DNA of 64,000 nucleotides from Halobacteriales archaeon QS_9_68_17 (GTDB lineage: Archaea > Halobacteriota > Halobacteria > Halobacteriales > Natronoarchaeaceae): the NCBI GenBank assembly GCA_003023565.1, contig PXSA01000039.1, positions 29,720 to 93,719 on the forward strand, in the 5' to 3' direction. The stretch's first letter is position 1. Every line of letters starts with the position of its first letter. Made by a program: the position numbers and the translations under genes. The notes under the pieces are model-generated. The model saw nothing but the letters and a program-made list of their open reading frames with translations. It did not search any database and was not told where the DNA came from. Below, in pieces: positions 52,048-61,085 of this stretch.

Positions 52048-52911
52048 ATGCGATACTTCCGTCTCCCCGACGGCGACGGCTCCCGCCTCGTCGCCGCCGC
52101 CGACGACCACGCCTACGACCTGACCGCCGCGAAACCACGTCTCGACGACTTCGGCGACCTCGCCGCCGCGGCGGACGTCGCGGGGACCAGCGTCGACGAG
52201 GTGGCCGCCGGACTGACCGACGATGCCCCGACGATCGAGCGCGGGTCGCTCTCGGAGGCGCTGCTGCCCGTCGTCCCGGAAGAGGTGTGGGCCGCGGGCG
52301 TCACCTACGAGATCAGCGAGGCCGCACGGGAGGAAGAGAGCGGCATGCCTGAAGTCTATCTGGACGTTTACGAGGCCGAGCGTCCGGAGATCTTCTTCAA
52401 GGCGACCCCCGGTCGGACGGTCGGTCCGAACGAGGCCGTCGGCGTCCGCGAGGACTCCTCGTGGAACGTGCCGGAACCCGAACTCGCCGTCGTCACGTAC
52501 GACGGACGGATCGTGGGCTACACCGTCGGCAACGACGCGAGCAGCCGCGAAATAGAGGGCGATAACCCGCTCTATCTCCCGCAGGCGAAGGTGTACGACC
52601 GGTGTTGCTCGATCGGTCCCTGCGTCACCGCCGCGGAGGCCATCGATCCCCACGACCTCGCGATATCGATGGAGATCCGACGCGACGGGGAGGTCGTCTA
52701 CGAGGACGAGGCGTCCACCAGCGAGATGGCCCGGACCTGCGAGGAACTGGTCGACTGGTGGCGCGCGCACGACGTCGTGCCCGAACTGGGCGTCCTGCTC
52801 ACCGGCACGTCGCTCGTCCCCGAGGAAGGGTTCACGCTCCGGCCCGGCGACGTGGTCAGTATCAGCATCGACGACGTGGGCGAACTGGTAAACCCCGTCG
52901 TCGAAGTCTGA
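52048..52911 (+). CDS. xacE: FAH-family 2-keto-3-deoxy-aldonate dehydratase (XacE-like)
   Basis: A 287-aa fumarylacetoacetase-family enzyme. It has the N-domain MRYFRLPDGDGSRLVAA, the first active-site segment WAAGVTYEISEAAREEESGM, PEIFFKATPGRTVGPNE, PEPELAVV (metal Glu), GYTVGNDASSREIEGDNPLY and LLTGTSLVPEEGFTLRPGDV. These match Haloferax XacE, which converts 2-keto-3-deoxyxylonate to 2-oxoglutarate semialdehyde, the substrate of XacF. A TATA-like gttttatga lies about 26-33 bp before the ATG at 52048, so that start is favoured over the 59-residue longer ORF. Confidence 0.83.
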   Translation: MRYFRLPDGDGSRLVAAADDHAYDLTAAKPRLDDFGDLAAAADVAGTSVDEVAAGLTDDAPTIERGSLSEALLPVVPEEVWAAGVTYEISEAAREEESGMPEVYLDVYEAERPEIFFKATPGRTVGPNEAVGVREDSSWNVPEPELAVVTYDGRIVGYTVGNDASSREIEGDNPLYLPQAKVYDRCCSIGPCVTAAEAIDPHDLAISMEIRRDGEVVYEDEASTSEMARTCEELVDWWRAHDVVPELGVLLTGTSLVPEEGFTLRPGDVVSISIDDVGELVNPVVEV

Positions 52912-53439
52912 CGACCGGTGCCGTTCATCAGCAACGAACTCGAATCGACTCACTCGGCCCGCGCTCCGCGGTTCTGCCGTCGAGTCGTTGCGGGCGCGAG
53001 ACCCGCCTCACGGACGAAGCGGCCGCTACGGCGGCGTTTCGTTGGGGGACGCGGACCCCACAGAGGACGTTCGGTTCCGAGACGACGGCGTTCGGTACGA
53101 ACAAACGCACTATCGGGATGGACGGTACGATGTGGAGGCCCCACGTCGACAGCACGGCCGTCACACGACGGCCGAGACGACGTATCAGTCGAGCGGAGTT
53201 CCGCGTTCGACACGTGACGAGAGTTCGTCAGTGAGGCATCCGACGGGTGACGCGGCGACAGCGAAAGCGAGCGAGTCGGTCGATTCGCGGGTCCGTCCGC
53301 CCTGTATTACAAAGTTACGCTTGTAAAGATATGTCCGGCGGGTAGGCGGGGGTCGACCCGTCTGCGCACCCGTTCGGGCGGAGCGTTCGGGAGCAGTGAA
53401 ACCCGAATCTATTTGTGAGCCACACCCCTTGATTCGGCT
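52912..53439. other. 528-bp gap upstream of the second SMC-related gene
   Basis: No gene is seen; in particular there is no rdfA partner. It holds the 20-bp palindrome at 53307-53326 and, at about 53407-53414, an A/T-rich atctattt that is likely the TATA box (26-33 bp before the ATG at 53440). Confidence 0.55.
53307..53326. promoter_or_regulatory. 20-bp palindromic motif, copy 2
   Basis: TTACAAAGTTACGCTTGTAA has perfect 6-bp arms TTACAA/TTGTAA around 8 bp. It matches the 20-mer at 8646-8665 in arms, spacing and inner ACGC. It lies 114-133 bp upstream of the SMC-related gene start and about 80 bp beyond its TATA box, which suits an upstream activator or silencer site. Confidence 0.45.
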
Positions 53440-55383
53440 ATGAAACCGGCTACACTCTCCGTCGAGAACATCGGCGGCATCGAGTCCGCGGAAGCGGAAC
53501 TGCCGCCGGGGGTAACGGTCCTCGCCGGGCCGAACGCCTCGAACAAGACGTCGTTCCTGCAGGCCGTGATGGCCGGACTCGGGAGCGACCAGGTCTCCCT
53601 GAAAGGAGACGCGGAGGAGGGCCGCGTCGAACTGGGCCTTCATGAGGAGACGTACGGACGCTCGTTCACTCGGACGGGCGCGGGCGTCTCGTCTTCCGGG
53701 GACCGCTACCTCGACGATCCGGAACTCGCCGATCTGTTCGCCTTTCTGCTGAAGTCGAACGAGGCCCGCCGGGCGGTCGAGGCCGGCGCGGACCTCCGCG
53801 AACTCATCATGCGTCCGGTCGATACGAACGCGATCCAGGACGAGATCGAACGACTGCAGGAGGAGAAGTCCGGACTCAACGACGAACTGTCCGAGTTGCA
53901 GTCGTTGAAACAGCGCCTCCCCGACCTCGAAGGGCGCCAGCAGTCCGTCGAGGACGACATCGAAGCGACCCGCGAAGCACTCGAAACCGTCGAGGAGGAA
54001 CTCGACGACGTGGACGCGTCCGTCGAGGACCGCCGCGAGGACAAGAACGAACTCGAAGAGAAACTGTCCGAACTGAGCGAGGTGCGCTCCGAGTTAGAGG
54101 ACGTACGCTACGACATCGAGACGAAGCGCGAGAGCCGTGACTCCCTGCAGGAGGAGCGACGCGAACTCGAAGAGCGCGAGGCGGAACTCGAAGCCGTCCC
54201 CGAGACCGAACTGGAGACGCTGGAGGAACACATCGACGACCTGCGACGACAGAAGCAGTCACTCGACGCCGAGATCAGCGAACTGCAGAACACGATCCGC
54301 TTCAACGAGAAGATGATCGACGACGCCCGAGAGGGGACGCATCCAGCGATACCGACCGCCACCGACGGCGGCCAGTCGGGCGCGGTCACCGACCAACTGC
54401 TCGGGGGAAATCAGGAAACCGTCTGCTGGACCTGTGGCTCCGAGGTCGACATCGACCGGATCGAGGACACCCTCGAGAACCTCCGGCACCTGCGTCGGCA
54501 GAAACTCGACGACAAGGACGACCTCGAAACCGAACTCGACGAGTACAAGGAGCGCAAGCGCGAGTACGAGCGCCAGCGGACAAACGCCGAGCAGGTCACC
54601 CAGCGGATCGCCCGGACGGAGACGGAGATCGAGACGACCGAGAGCGCGCTCGGTCGGCTCACGGACCGGCGGGACGAGTTGATGACGGAAGTCGAGCGTC
54701 TGGAGGCCGAAGTCGAGGAACTGGAGTCGGAGACGTACGAGGAGGTGCTCGACCTCCACCGGAACGCGAACGAACTGGAGTACGAACTCGGTAAACTCGA
54801 GAGCGAGCGCGACGACCTCGGGGACGAGATCGAGGAGGTCGAGGCGGAGATCGAGCGCGAGGACGAGGTCGAGTCCCGCCGCGAGGCGATCCAGGACGAA
54901 CTGGTCGACCTCAGGACGAAGATCGACCGGATCGAGGCGGACGCCGTCGAAGAGTTCAACGAGCACATGGACGAGGTGCTGACGATCCTCGACTACGAGA
55001 ACATCGAGCGCATCTGGATCGAGATCGTCGAGACGGAGGTCCGCGAGGGCCGGCGGAAGGTACAGCGGAACGCGTTCGAACTCCACGTCGTCCGCAGTAG
55101 CGACGGCGGGGTCGCCTACGAGGACACCGTCGACCACCTGAGCGAGAGCGAGCGCGAGGTCACCGGACTGGTGTTCGCGCTGGCGGGCTATCTGGTCCAC
55201 GACCTGTACGAGCAGGTGCCGTTTATGATCGTGGACGCGCTGGAGCCGATAGACTCCGACCGCATCGCCGCGCTGGTGGAGTACTTCGAGTCCTACGTCG
55301 ACTACCTCGTGGTCGCCCTCCTGCAGGAGGACGCCGAGGCGCTGGAGGTCGACCACCACACCGTCTCCGAGACCGGCGCGTGA
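53440..55383 (+). CDS. Archaea-specific SMC-related protein, second paralogue
   Basis: A 647-aa SMC/Rad50-like protein. Walker A at residues 30-38 reads GPNASNKTS, with Asn where the usual Gly precedes the Lys. Very long coiled coils (about 125-590) have a zinc-hook-like CWTCG at residues 329-333. The C-terminal lobe has VDHLSESEREVTGLVFALAG and a Walker B-like PFMIVDALEPID near residue 598. The changed Walker A fits a family of haloarchaeal half-size SMC proteins. Unlike the gene at 4.2 kb it is not beside rdfA, is 49 residues longer, and has its own leaderless promoter. Confidence 0.83.
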   Translation: MKPATLSVENIGGIESAEAELPPGVTVLAGPNASNKTSFLQAVMAGLGSDQVSLKGDAEEGRVELGLHEETYGRSFTRTGAGVSSSGDRYLDDPELADLFAFLLKSNEARRAVEAGADLRELIMRPVDTNAIQDEIERLQEEKSGLNDELSELQSLKQRLPDLEGRQQSVEDDIEATREALETVEEELDDVDASVEDRREDKNELEEKLSELSEVRSELEDVRYDIETKRESRDSLQEERRELEEREAELEAVPETELETLEEHIDDLRRQKQSLDAEISELQNTIRFNEKMIDDAREGTHPAIPTATDGGQSGAVTDQLLGGNQETVCWTCGSEVDIDRIEDTLENLRHLRRQKLDDKDDLETELDEYKERKREYERQRTNAEQVTQRIARTETEIETTESALGRLTDRRDELMTEVERLEAEVEELESETYEEVLDLHRNANELEYELGKLESERDDLGDEIEEVEAEIEREDEVESRREAIQDELVDLRTKIDRIEADAVEEFNEHMDEVLTILDYENIERIWIEIVETEVREGRRKVQRNAFELHVVRSSDGGVAYEDTVDHLSESEREVTGLVFALAGYLVHDLYEQVPFMIVDALEPIDSDRIAALVEYFESYVDYLVVALLQEDAEALEVDHHTVSETGA

Positions 55384-55394
55384 GGGCTGACCCC

Positions 55395-55688
55395 GCCGTC
55401 GCCGACAGGTCGCCTCGCCCGCTCGGAAGCGACCCTCCGTCTCAGTGCCCTCGAAGGAGGCGACGTTGACGACGACGAGGGTGAGCAGCAAGACCGCGGA
55501 GGGCAGGCCGAACGCGAGCGACAGTCCGCGTCGGTCGGCGAGCGGTCGAAGCGGTCGCCGGCCCACTTCGTGGCGAACAGGCCCGCGAGGGTCAGCGAAA
55601 GACCGACCACCGCGACGTGTGCCCCTCCAGGTACCGACGTCGGAACGAACAGTAGTCCGTAGCCGAACACGGCCGCTCCGAGGAGCAC
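55395..55688 (-). pseudogene. Frameshifted small membrane protein
   Basis: A GTG at 55688 starts MLLGAAVFGYGLLFVPTSVP, with a second helix VAVVGLSLTLAGLFATKWAG. The expected third helix LAFGLPSAVLLLTLVVVNVA is in the next frame, so the gene broke near 55550. The product would have been a three-helix membrane protein of about 100 residues, of a type common beside unrelated genes in haloarchaea. No known function. Confidence 0.45.
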
Positions 55689-55880
55689 CGCTAGTACGCC
55701 GAACGACCTATCGGTCTAGATCGAGGTATTTTTGTCACGGAGGAATAAACGACGGGCGACACGGTAAAGCTCCGTATGTGCGCTGCTACGCGGCGACACA
55801 GGTCGTCCGCTCTCGACGTTCGACGTACGTACCGGCATCGACCACTGGAGACGGCGTTTCGGACGACGCGGACCGTTGAC

Positions 55881-56651
55881 TCAGACGTGTTCCCGGGGGA
55901 GCAGCGCCTCGAACTCCCGGTCGTTCAGCCAGTCACAGAGCGCGACGAGTTGCTCGCAGGCGGTTTCGAACATCCGCTCGCCCTTTTCGGCGGTGGCGTC
56001 GGTCTGGTCACCGAGCGCGCCGTTTCCGGTGTTGTCGGCGGCGTCGTAAAACGTCCGGGCACCGTGGACCACCGTCCCCGCCTCCGCGACGCTGGCGATG
56101 CCGCCGTCCCGGGCGTCCGCCAACCGCTCCTCGTGGACGAGTTCGGGCGCGAGATACTGGACCAGCGCCGTCTCCTTCGGTCCGGCGTGGGGGCCGTTCT
56201 GCGCGAACAGGTCGTCGACGAGGTCGGGGATGCTATCGTTCCACATCCACTCGATCGCGTAGGCCTCGCGGTCCGCTCTGAGCCGACGGCCGACCTCGCG
56301 GAGATGCGGGACGTTGCCGCCGTGTGCGTTCACGTAAACGACCCGGTCGATCCCGTGGTAGGTGAGGCTACGGGTGAGCGACTCGACGTACTCGCGAAAC
56401 GCCGTCGGACTCACCCACATCGTCCCGTGGAACTGGCGGTGATGGGAGCTGACGCCGACGGTCACCGTCGGCGTACGGAGGACGCCCGCGCGGTCCGCCG
56501 CCTCGCGGGCGAACGCTTCGGCGATCAGGTGGTCGGTCCCCTCCGGCAGGTGCGGTCCGTGCTGTTCCGTCGACCCGAGCGGGACGAGCGCGAGGGATTC
56601 GGTCTCGAAATACGACCCCAGGTCCGGCCATGCTTCGTCGCCGAGGTACAT
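55881..56651 (-). CDS. Creatininase-family amidohydrolase (ArfB-like)
   Basis: A 256-aa metal-dependent amidohydrolase. It has PLGSTEQHGPHLPEGTD near the N-terminus (metal ligands His and Glu), VYVNAHGGNVPHLREVG, and AQNGPHAGPKETALVQYLAP with the HAG motif; the usual Glu two residues after HAG is Lys here. In archaea this family includes ArfB, which removes a formyl group in riboflavin and F420 precursor synthesis, and creatinine amidohydrolases. The exact substrate is unknown. It is not in an obvious riboflavin operon. Confidence 0.8.
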   Translation of the reverse strand: MYLGDEAWPDLGSYFETESLALVPLGSTEQHGPHLPEGTDHLIAEAFAREAADRAGVLRTPTVTVGVSSHHRQFHGTMWVSPTAFREYVESLTRSLTYHGIDRVVYVNAHGGNVPHLREVGRRLRADREAYAIEWMWNDSIPDLVDDLFAQNGPHAGPKETALVQYLAPELVHEERLADARDGGIASVAEAGTVVHGARTFYDAADNTGNGALGDQTDATAEKGERMFETACEQLVALCDWLNDREFEALLPREHV

Positions 56652-56727
56652 GTTGCCCGTCTAACGGCCTCGCGGTGCATTAACGATGGGGCCTTGGAGA
56701 GAGTCGGTCAGCGTCGGGCGGGTCGTA

Positions 56728-58107
56728 TCAGTCGTCGGCGCTGCTGCGCGCTTCCATCATCGACGCGGCTCTCCCGGCCCAGCCGCCCCAGTGGAAGCCG
56801 ACCGCCACCACCGCCATCGACCAGACGTAGTGGAGCACGACGCCGGCGTAGACGCCGACGACGCCGTAACCGAAGACGACGCTCGCGAGGTAGGAGAAGC
56901 CGAGGAAGAAGCCGAACAGCCCCGTCACGCGGGCCAGCAGGGGCGTCCGCGTGTCGCTGCCGCCCTGCAACGCGCCGGAGAGCGCGACGAACACGGCGAG
57001 GAACGGCGCTGCGACGCCGTACGCCCGCGCGAACCCGGTGCCGTAGGCGAGCGTGGCCGGGTCGTCGGTGAACGCCTGCGCGACGACTTCCGCGCCGAGG
57101 ACCAGCGCCGCCCCCAGCGCCCCGACTGTCACTAGCCCGAGCGCCGCGGTCGCCCAGCCGTCGTACCGCGCCTCGTCGGCGTCGCCCCCGCCGAGGGACT
57201 GGCCGACGACGATGCTCGCGCCCACGTTGTAGCCGCGTGAGAGCGGACTGGTGAACTGCTGGTAGACGCGGCGGCCGACCTGATAGCCGGCGTGGACCTC
57301 GGTGCCGAACGCGACGAGCAGGGCGTTGAACGGGAACTCGGCCCCCGCCTCGGCGACGCCCTCTCCGATCTTCGGCAGGCTGATCCGGAGGAGTTGTTTG
57401 GCGATAGTGAGGTCCCGCGGTCTGGAGAGTCCGGCGTCCGTGTACGAACTCGCGATAGCGAGCGTCAGCGCGACCGCCGTGAACGCGTTTCCGAGGGCGG
57501 TCGCGAGGCCGACGCCCACGATGGCGAGTTCGGGGAACGGGCCGATGCCCAGTCCCAGCGCGACGCTCGCGACGATGTTGAGCCCGTTCGAGACGCCGTT
57601 GACGTACATCGGCGTCCGGGTGTCGCCGGTCCCCTGAAGCGCGCGTGCGGCGACGAGGCCGACGTGCCGGGCCGGACTCGTCGCGAAGACGATGGCGAGG
57701 TACGCCCCGCCCATCCGGGCGACCGAGCCCGGCGCTCCGAGGAGCGCTATCGCCCACTCCCCGAGGAGGACGCCGAAGACGGCGAACGGGAGGCCGCTGA
57801 GGAGGCCCAGCAGGAGCGCCTGCGCGATGGCCTCGTCCCTCGCCCCGGTCGCGTCCCGCCCGGTGTCCTGACTGGAGAGCGCGATCCCGCCCGCCCCGAG
57901 GCCGAGTCCGATCCGGAGTGGGAGTCGCGCGTACAGGTCGGCGAGGCCGATGGCGCTTATCGCCGCGGGCGAGAACAGCCCCGTCACGACGATGTCCACA
58001 GTGCGCATCAGCGTCCGGAGGACGTGTTCGGCCGTGACGGGCCACGACAGCGAGAGGACGCGCCGCCAGACCGCGAACAGTCTCGTTCTCGCGGGGACGA
58101 GGGACAC
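56728..58107 (-). CDS. MATE-family efflux transporter
   Basis: A 459-aa membrane protein with about 12 helices arranged as two related six-helix halves. The N-terminus has WRRVLSLSWPVTAEHVLRTL, then the MatE motif ISAIGLADLYARLPLRIGLG; the second half begins LLRISLPKIGEGVAEAGAEF. It belongs to the DinF/NorM-like MATE group that exports cationic compounds in exchange for Na+ or H+. It lies 76 bases from the creatininase-like gene on the same strand and could be its operon partner. Substrate unknown. Confidence 0.88.
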   Translation of the reverse strand: MSLVPARTRLFAVWRRVLSLSWPVTAEHVLRTLMRTVDIVVTGLFSPAAISAIGLADLYARLPLRIGLGLGAGGIALSSQDTGRDATGARDEAIAQALLLGLLSGLPFAVFGVLLGEWAIALLGAPGSVARMGGAYLAIVFATSPARHVGLVAARALQGTGDTRTPMYVNGVSNGLNIVASVALGLGIGPFPELAIVGVGLATALGNAFTAVALTLAIASSYTDAGLSRPRDLTIAKQLLRISLPKIGEGVAEAGAEFPFNALLVAFGTEVHAGYQVGRRVYQQFTSPLSRGYNVGASIVVGQSLGGGDADEARYDGWATAALGLVTVGALGAALVLGAEVVAQAFTDDPATLAYGTGFARAYGVAAPFLAVFVALSGALQGGSDTRTPLLARVTGLFGFFLGFSYLASVVFGYGVVGVYAGVVLHYVWSMAVVAVGFHWGGWAGRAASMMEARSSADD

Positions 58108-58308
58108 GGTCGATGGTCGTCCCCTCGGCTGTTGATGGTTCCGGAATCGGCAGCGCGTACGCCGGCGGCTCGTTCACCGCCGGCGAGCAGTCGTCCCGTG
58201 ATCGCACCGCATGCGGGCGATCTCCGACCGGTTCCCCGCGGGTTGGCAATGCATACCATGAATTAAAACACAGTATTTAATTCCCTTGGGTTATTAGCAG
58301 AGACATCG

Positions 58309-59754
58309 ATGGCATCGACCGACTCACCGTCGTTCGAGACGTTCGACGCGGACCGCCACCCGTCACTGGGACGGGCGCTGGTGCCGGTTCTCGGCGTCGT
58401 CGCGTTTCTCGGTATCGGGTCGGGGTATCTGAAGCTCGACCCGCACGGACCCCTGCTCTGGAGTATCGTTCTCACCGGCGTCGTCGGCCGGTACTGGCTC
58501 GACTTCTCATGGGACGACCTGTACGACGGGGTCGCCCGGAGCCTCCTGATGGGGCTGGAGGCGATCCTCATCCTGTTCGTCATCTACGCGCTCATCGCCA
58601 CGTGGGTCAGCGCCGGTACCATCCCGGGACTGATGTACTACGGCCTGTCAGTGCTCACGCCGCGGGTGTTTCTCCCGGCGACCGCCCTGCTCGCCGCGGC
58701 AGTGGCCTTCTCGGTCGGGTCGTCGTGGACCACTGCGGGCACTCTCGGCGTCGCGTTCATCGGGATCGGTTCGGGGCTCGGTATCCCCGCGCCGATGACG
58801 GCCGGTGCGATCCTCACCGGCGCGTACGCGGGGGACAAGCAGTCGCCGCTGTCCGACACGACGAACCTCGCGGCCGCCGTGACGAACACCGACCTCTACG
58901 ACCACATCCGCGGGATGCGACTCGGGACCGCTATCGCGCTCGGCGTCTCGGTCCTGCTCTACGCGGCGCTCGGCCTCCGCGCGGGCGGAGCCATCCCGGC
59001 CGGCCGCGTCGAGACCATCCGGACCGCGCTCGCCGGGTCGTACGAGCTCTCCGCGCTGGTGTTCGTCCCCCTGCTCGTCACGTTCGGCCTCGCCCTGTAC
59101 GGCTACCCCGCCCTCCCGACGCTCGTCGCCGGCGTGTTCGCGGGCGTCGGCACGACGGTGCTCCTCCAGGGGGCGTCCTTCACGGCCGCGTGGGACGTGT
59201 TCCTCTACGGTACCAGCCCCGAGACCGGGGCCGACATCGTGAACGACCTCCTCGCGAGCGACGGCCTCTCCGGGTCCGCGTGGACGATAAGCGTGGTCGT
59301 CGCGGCGCTGTCGCTCGGCGGTCTGCTCGAGGAGACGGGCGTCATCGCCGTCCTCGCACACCGCCTCGCGAAGGCGGTGTGGAGCCGCGGGTCGCTCGTC
59401 GTCGGGACGGGCGCGTCCGCGTTCGCCGTCAACCTGTTCTCCGCACAGCAGTACATGAGCATCGTCGTCCCGGGGATGACGCTCCGCGACCTCTACGACG
59501 AGTACGGCTTCGACAGCACGATGCTCTCGAAGGCCATCGAGTCCGCCGGGACACCGACCGGGGCGCTCATCCCGTGGCACGCCGGCGGCGTCTTCATGGC
59601 GACGGCGTTGAACGTTGATACGCTCGCGTACGCCCCGTACTACTTCTTCGCGTTCCTCTCGCCGGCGGTCCTCGTCGCGATGGCGGTCACCGGCAAGGGG
59701 CTAACTGCCGGTGCCCCGGACCCCGACCCGGCAACGGTTCCCTCCGACGACTGA
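58309..59754 (+). CDS. NhaC-family Na+/H+ (or malate/lactate-linked) antiporter
   Basis: A 481-aa membrane protein with about 12 helices. The NhaC family features are ALIATWVSAGTIPGLMYYGL, VGSSWTTAGTLGVAFIGIG, ILTGAYAGDKQSPLSDTTNL (the D-K-SPLSDT block is diagnostic), ALSLGGLLEETGVIAVLAHR and FAVNLFSAQQYMSIVVPGMT. NhaC transporters exchange Na+ for protons or dicarboxylates. A TATA-like tatttaat lies 28-35 bp before the ATG at 58309, and the divergent MATE gene shares the A/T-rich promoter patch. Confidence 0.9.
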   Translation: MASTDSPSFETFDADRHPSLGRALVPVLGVVAFLGIGSGYLKLDPHGPLLWSIVLTGVVGRYWLDFSWDDLYDGVARSLLMGLEAILILFVIYALIATWVSAGTIPGLMYYGLSVLTPRVFLPATALLAAAVAFSVGSSWTTAGTLGVAFIGIGSGLGIPAPMTAGAILTGAYAGDKQSPLSDTTNLAAAVTNTDLYDHIRGMRLGTAIALGVSVLLYAALGLRAGGAIPAGRVETIRTALAGSYELSALVFVPLLVTFGLALYGYPALPTLVAGVFAGVGTTVLLQGASFTAAWDVFLYGTSPETGADIVNDLLASDGLSGSAWTISVVVAALSLGGLLEETGVIAVLAHRLAKAVWSRGSLVVGTGASAFAVNLFSAQQYMSIVVPGMTLRDLYDEYGFDSTMLSKAIESAGTPTGALIPWHAGGVFMATALNVDTLAYAPYYFFAFLSPAVLVAMAVTGKGLTAGAPDPDPATVPSDD

Positions 59755-59897
59755 GTCGGTCCCCGGTCCGCCTCCGCGGCCCCTCCCTCCGTATCAGCGC
59801 CGACCGCGGGGTCCGAAGCCGGTTCGGAACGGCGTTCGCGGACCGTTCCGTCGTCGCTCGGAGAAAGCATGCCGCGATCGCTTCGTCGCCCCGTAAC

Positions 59898-59913
59898 TTT
59901 AGGACCGCCTAAA
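59898..59913. promoter_or_regulatory. Iron box 1 (DtxR/Idr-type)
   Basis: TTTAGGACCGCCTAAA, an inverted repeat TTAGG/CCTAA, matches the haloarchaeal iron-repressor (Idr/SirR of the DtxR family) motif. It lies upstream of the TATA-like cttacaaa before the siderophore-binding protein gene. Confidence 0.65.
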
Positions 59914-59933
59914 CTTCGAAGCACTTACAAAGG

Positions 59934-59949
59934 TTTAGGCGAGCCTAAA
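59934..59949. promoter_or_regulatory. Iron box 2 (DtxR/Idr-type)
   Basis: TTTAGGCGAGCCTAAA, a second, near-perfect inverted repeat, lies 6-21 bp before the ATG at 59955, covering the likely transcription start of this leaderless gene. The two boxes sandwich the TATA element, so a repressor bound at both would block it when iron is plentiful. Confidence 0.72.
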
Positions 59950-59954
59950 TAGTG

Positions 59955-61085
59955 ATGACAGAAACAGACGACACGCGGTCGACTCGGCGACAGGTACTCG
60001 CGACTGGCGGTGCGCTGGCGGCCACCGGTCCGTTAGCCGGATGCCTCGACTCCGCCTCCGGGGAGGACGACGACCCCTCGGGGTCGTCCGACGGCGCGTA
60101 CTCCGTCTCGATGGAACCGGTCGGCGAGGTGACGTTCGACGCCGTCCCGGAGACCTGGGTCGCCAACAACGGTAGCTGGGCGGACATGGGTGCCGCGCTC
60201 GGACTGGAACCGCCGGAGGGCCTCTGGCTGTCCAGTCGCTACCACACGCAGCACTACGACGAGGTCGACGGGGTATCCGTCGACAAGGGAGAGATGGTGA
60301 GCTTCTTCGACCAGGGGGTCGACAAGGAGCTTTACTACGATATCGACGCGGACGTCCACGTGATGGACCCCAACTTCCTGCTCAACCGCGCCGACAAATG
60401 GGACGAAAGCGACGTGGAGGAGGTCGAGAACGCCACCGGGCCGTTCTTCGGGAACAGCATCTTCTCGCGGGGGTACCCGTGGCACGAGGACTACCCGTAC
60501 TACACGCTCTACGAGGCCTTCGAAAAGCTGGCCGAGGCCTTCCAGCGCACGGACCGGTACGAGGCGTTCGCCTCGCTGCACGACGAGTTCCAGTCGACGC
60601 TCTCGGACGTCGTCCCGCCCGAAGACGAGCGCCCGTCCGTCGCCGTCGTCTGGGCCGGCGAGGACGACCCCGAGACGTTCCTCCCGTACGTCATCAGCGA
60701 AGGGACCAGCTTCAAGCAGTGGCGGGACCTCGAGGTCGGCGACGCGCTCGCGGAGACCGACGTGAAGGACTTCCACAGCGACCGCGGCGAGGTGGACTAC
60801 GAGACGCTGCTCGACGTCGACCCGGACGTCCTGCTCCTCCGCGGACAGGAGACCAAGACCGCAGACGGGTTCGCGAACACGGTACGGTCGTTCATGGAGG
60901 ACCACGACGTCGCCAGTTCGATGACCGCGGTCCAGAACGGTGACGTCTACCGCGGCGGTCCGCTCTACCAGGGGCCGATCACGAACCTCGTCCTCACCGA
61001 GCGCGCGGCGCGGCAGGTGTACGGCGTCGAGGAACGGCTGTTCGACAGGAGCGAAGTCGCCGACATCGTCGCGGGAGACGTGTAG
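59955..61085 (+). CDS. Iron-siderophore ABC substrate-binding lipoprotein
   Basis: A 376-aa FecB/BtuF-fold (helical backbone) binding protein with a Tat signal STRRQVLATGGALAATGPLA and lipobox LAGC. The mature part has VGEVTFDAVPETWVANNGSW, DADVHVMDPNFLLN, RPSVAVVWAGEDDPETFLPY, VDPDVLLLRGQETKTADGF and GGPLYQGPITNLVLTERAAR. ABC permease and ATPase genes are not adjacent, so it must share a distant importer. Two iron boxes over its promoter show that it is induced by iron starvation. The ligand is most likely a ferric siderophore or haem-like iron complex. Confidence 0.88.
   Translation: MTETDDTRSTRRQVLATGGALAATGPLAGCLDSASGEDDDPSGSSDGAYSVSMEPVGEVTFDAVPETWVANNGSWADMGAALGLEPPEGLWLSSRYHTQHYDEVDGVSVDKGEMVSFFDQGVDKELYYDIDADVHVMDPNFLLNRADKWDESDVEEVENATGPFFGNSIFSRGYPWHEDYPYYTLYEAFEKLAEAFQRTDRYEAFASLHDEFQSTLSDVVPPEDERPSVAVVWAGEDDPETFLPYVISEGTSFKQWRDLEVGDALAETDVKDFHSDRGEVDYETLLDVDPDVLLLRGQETKTADGFANTVRSFMEDHDVASSMTAVQNGDVYRGGPLYQGPITNLVLTERAARQVYGVEERLFDRSEVADIVAGDV

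Noticed and set aside
54259-55566. 435-aa minus-strand ORF
   Set aside because: Antisense of the SMC-related coiled coil, which produces leucine/valine-rich shadow sequence. Only its first 40 residues (55500 region) overlap a real broken membrane gene.
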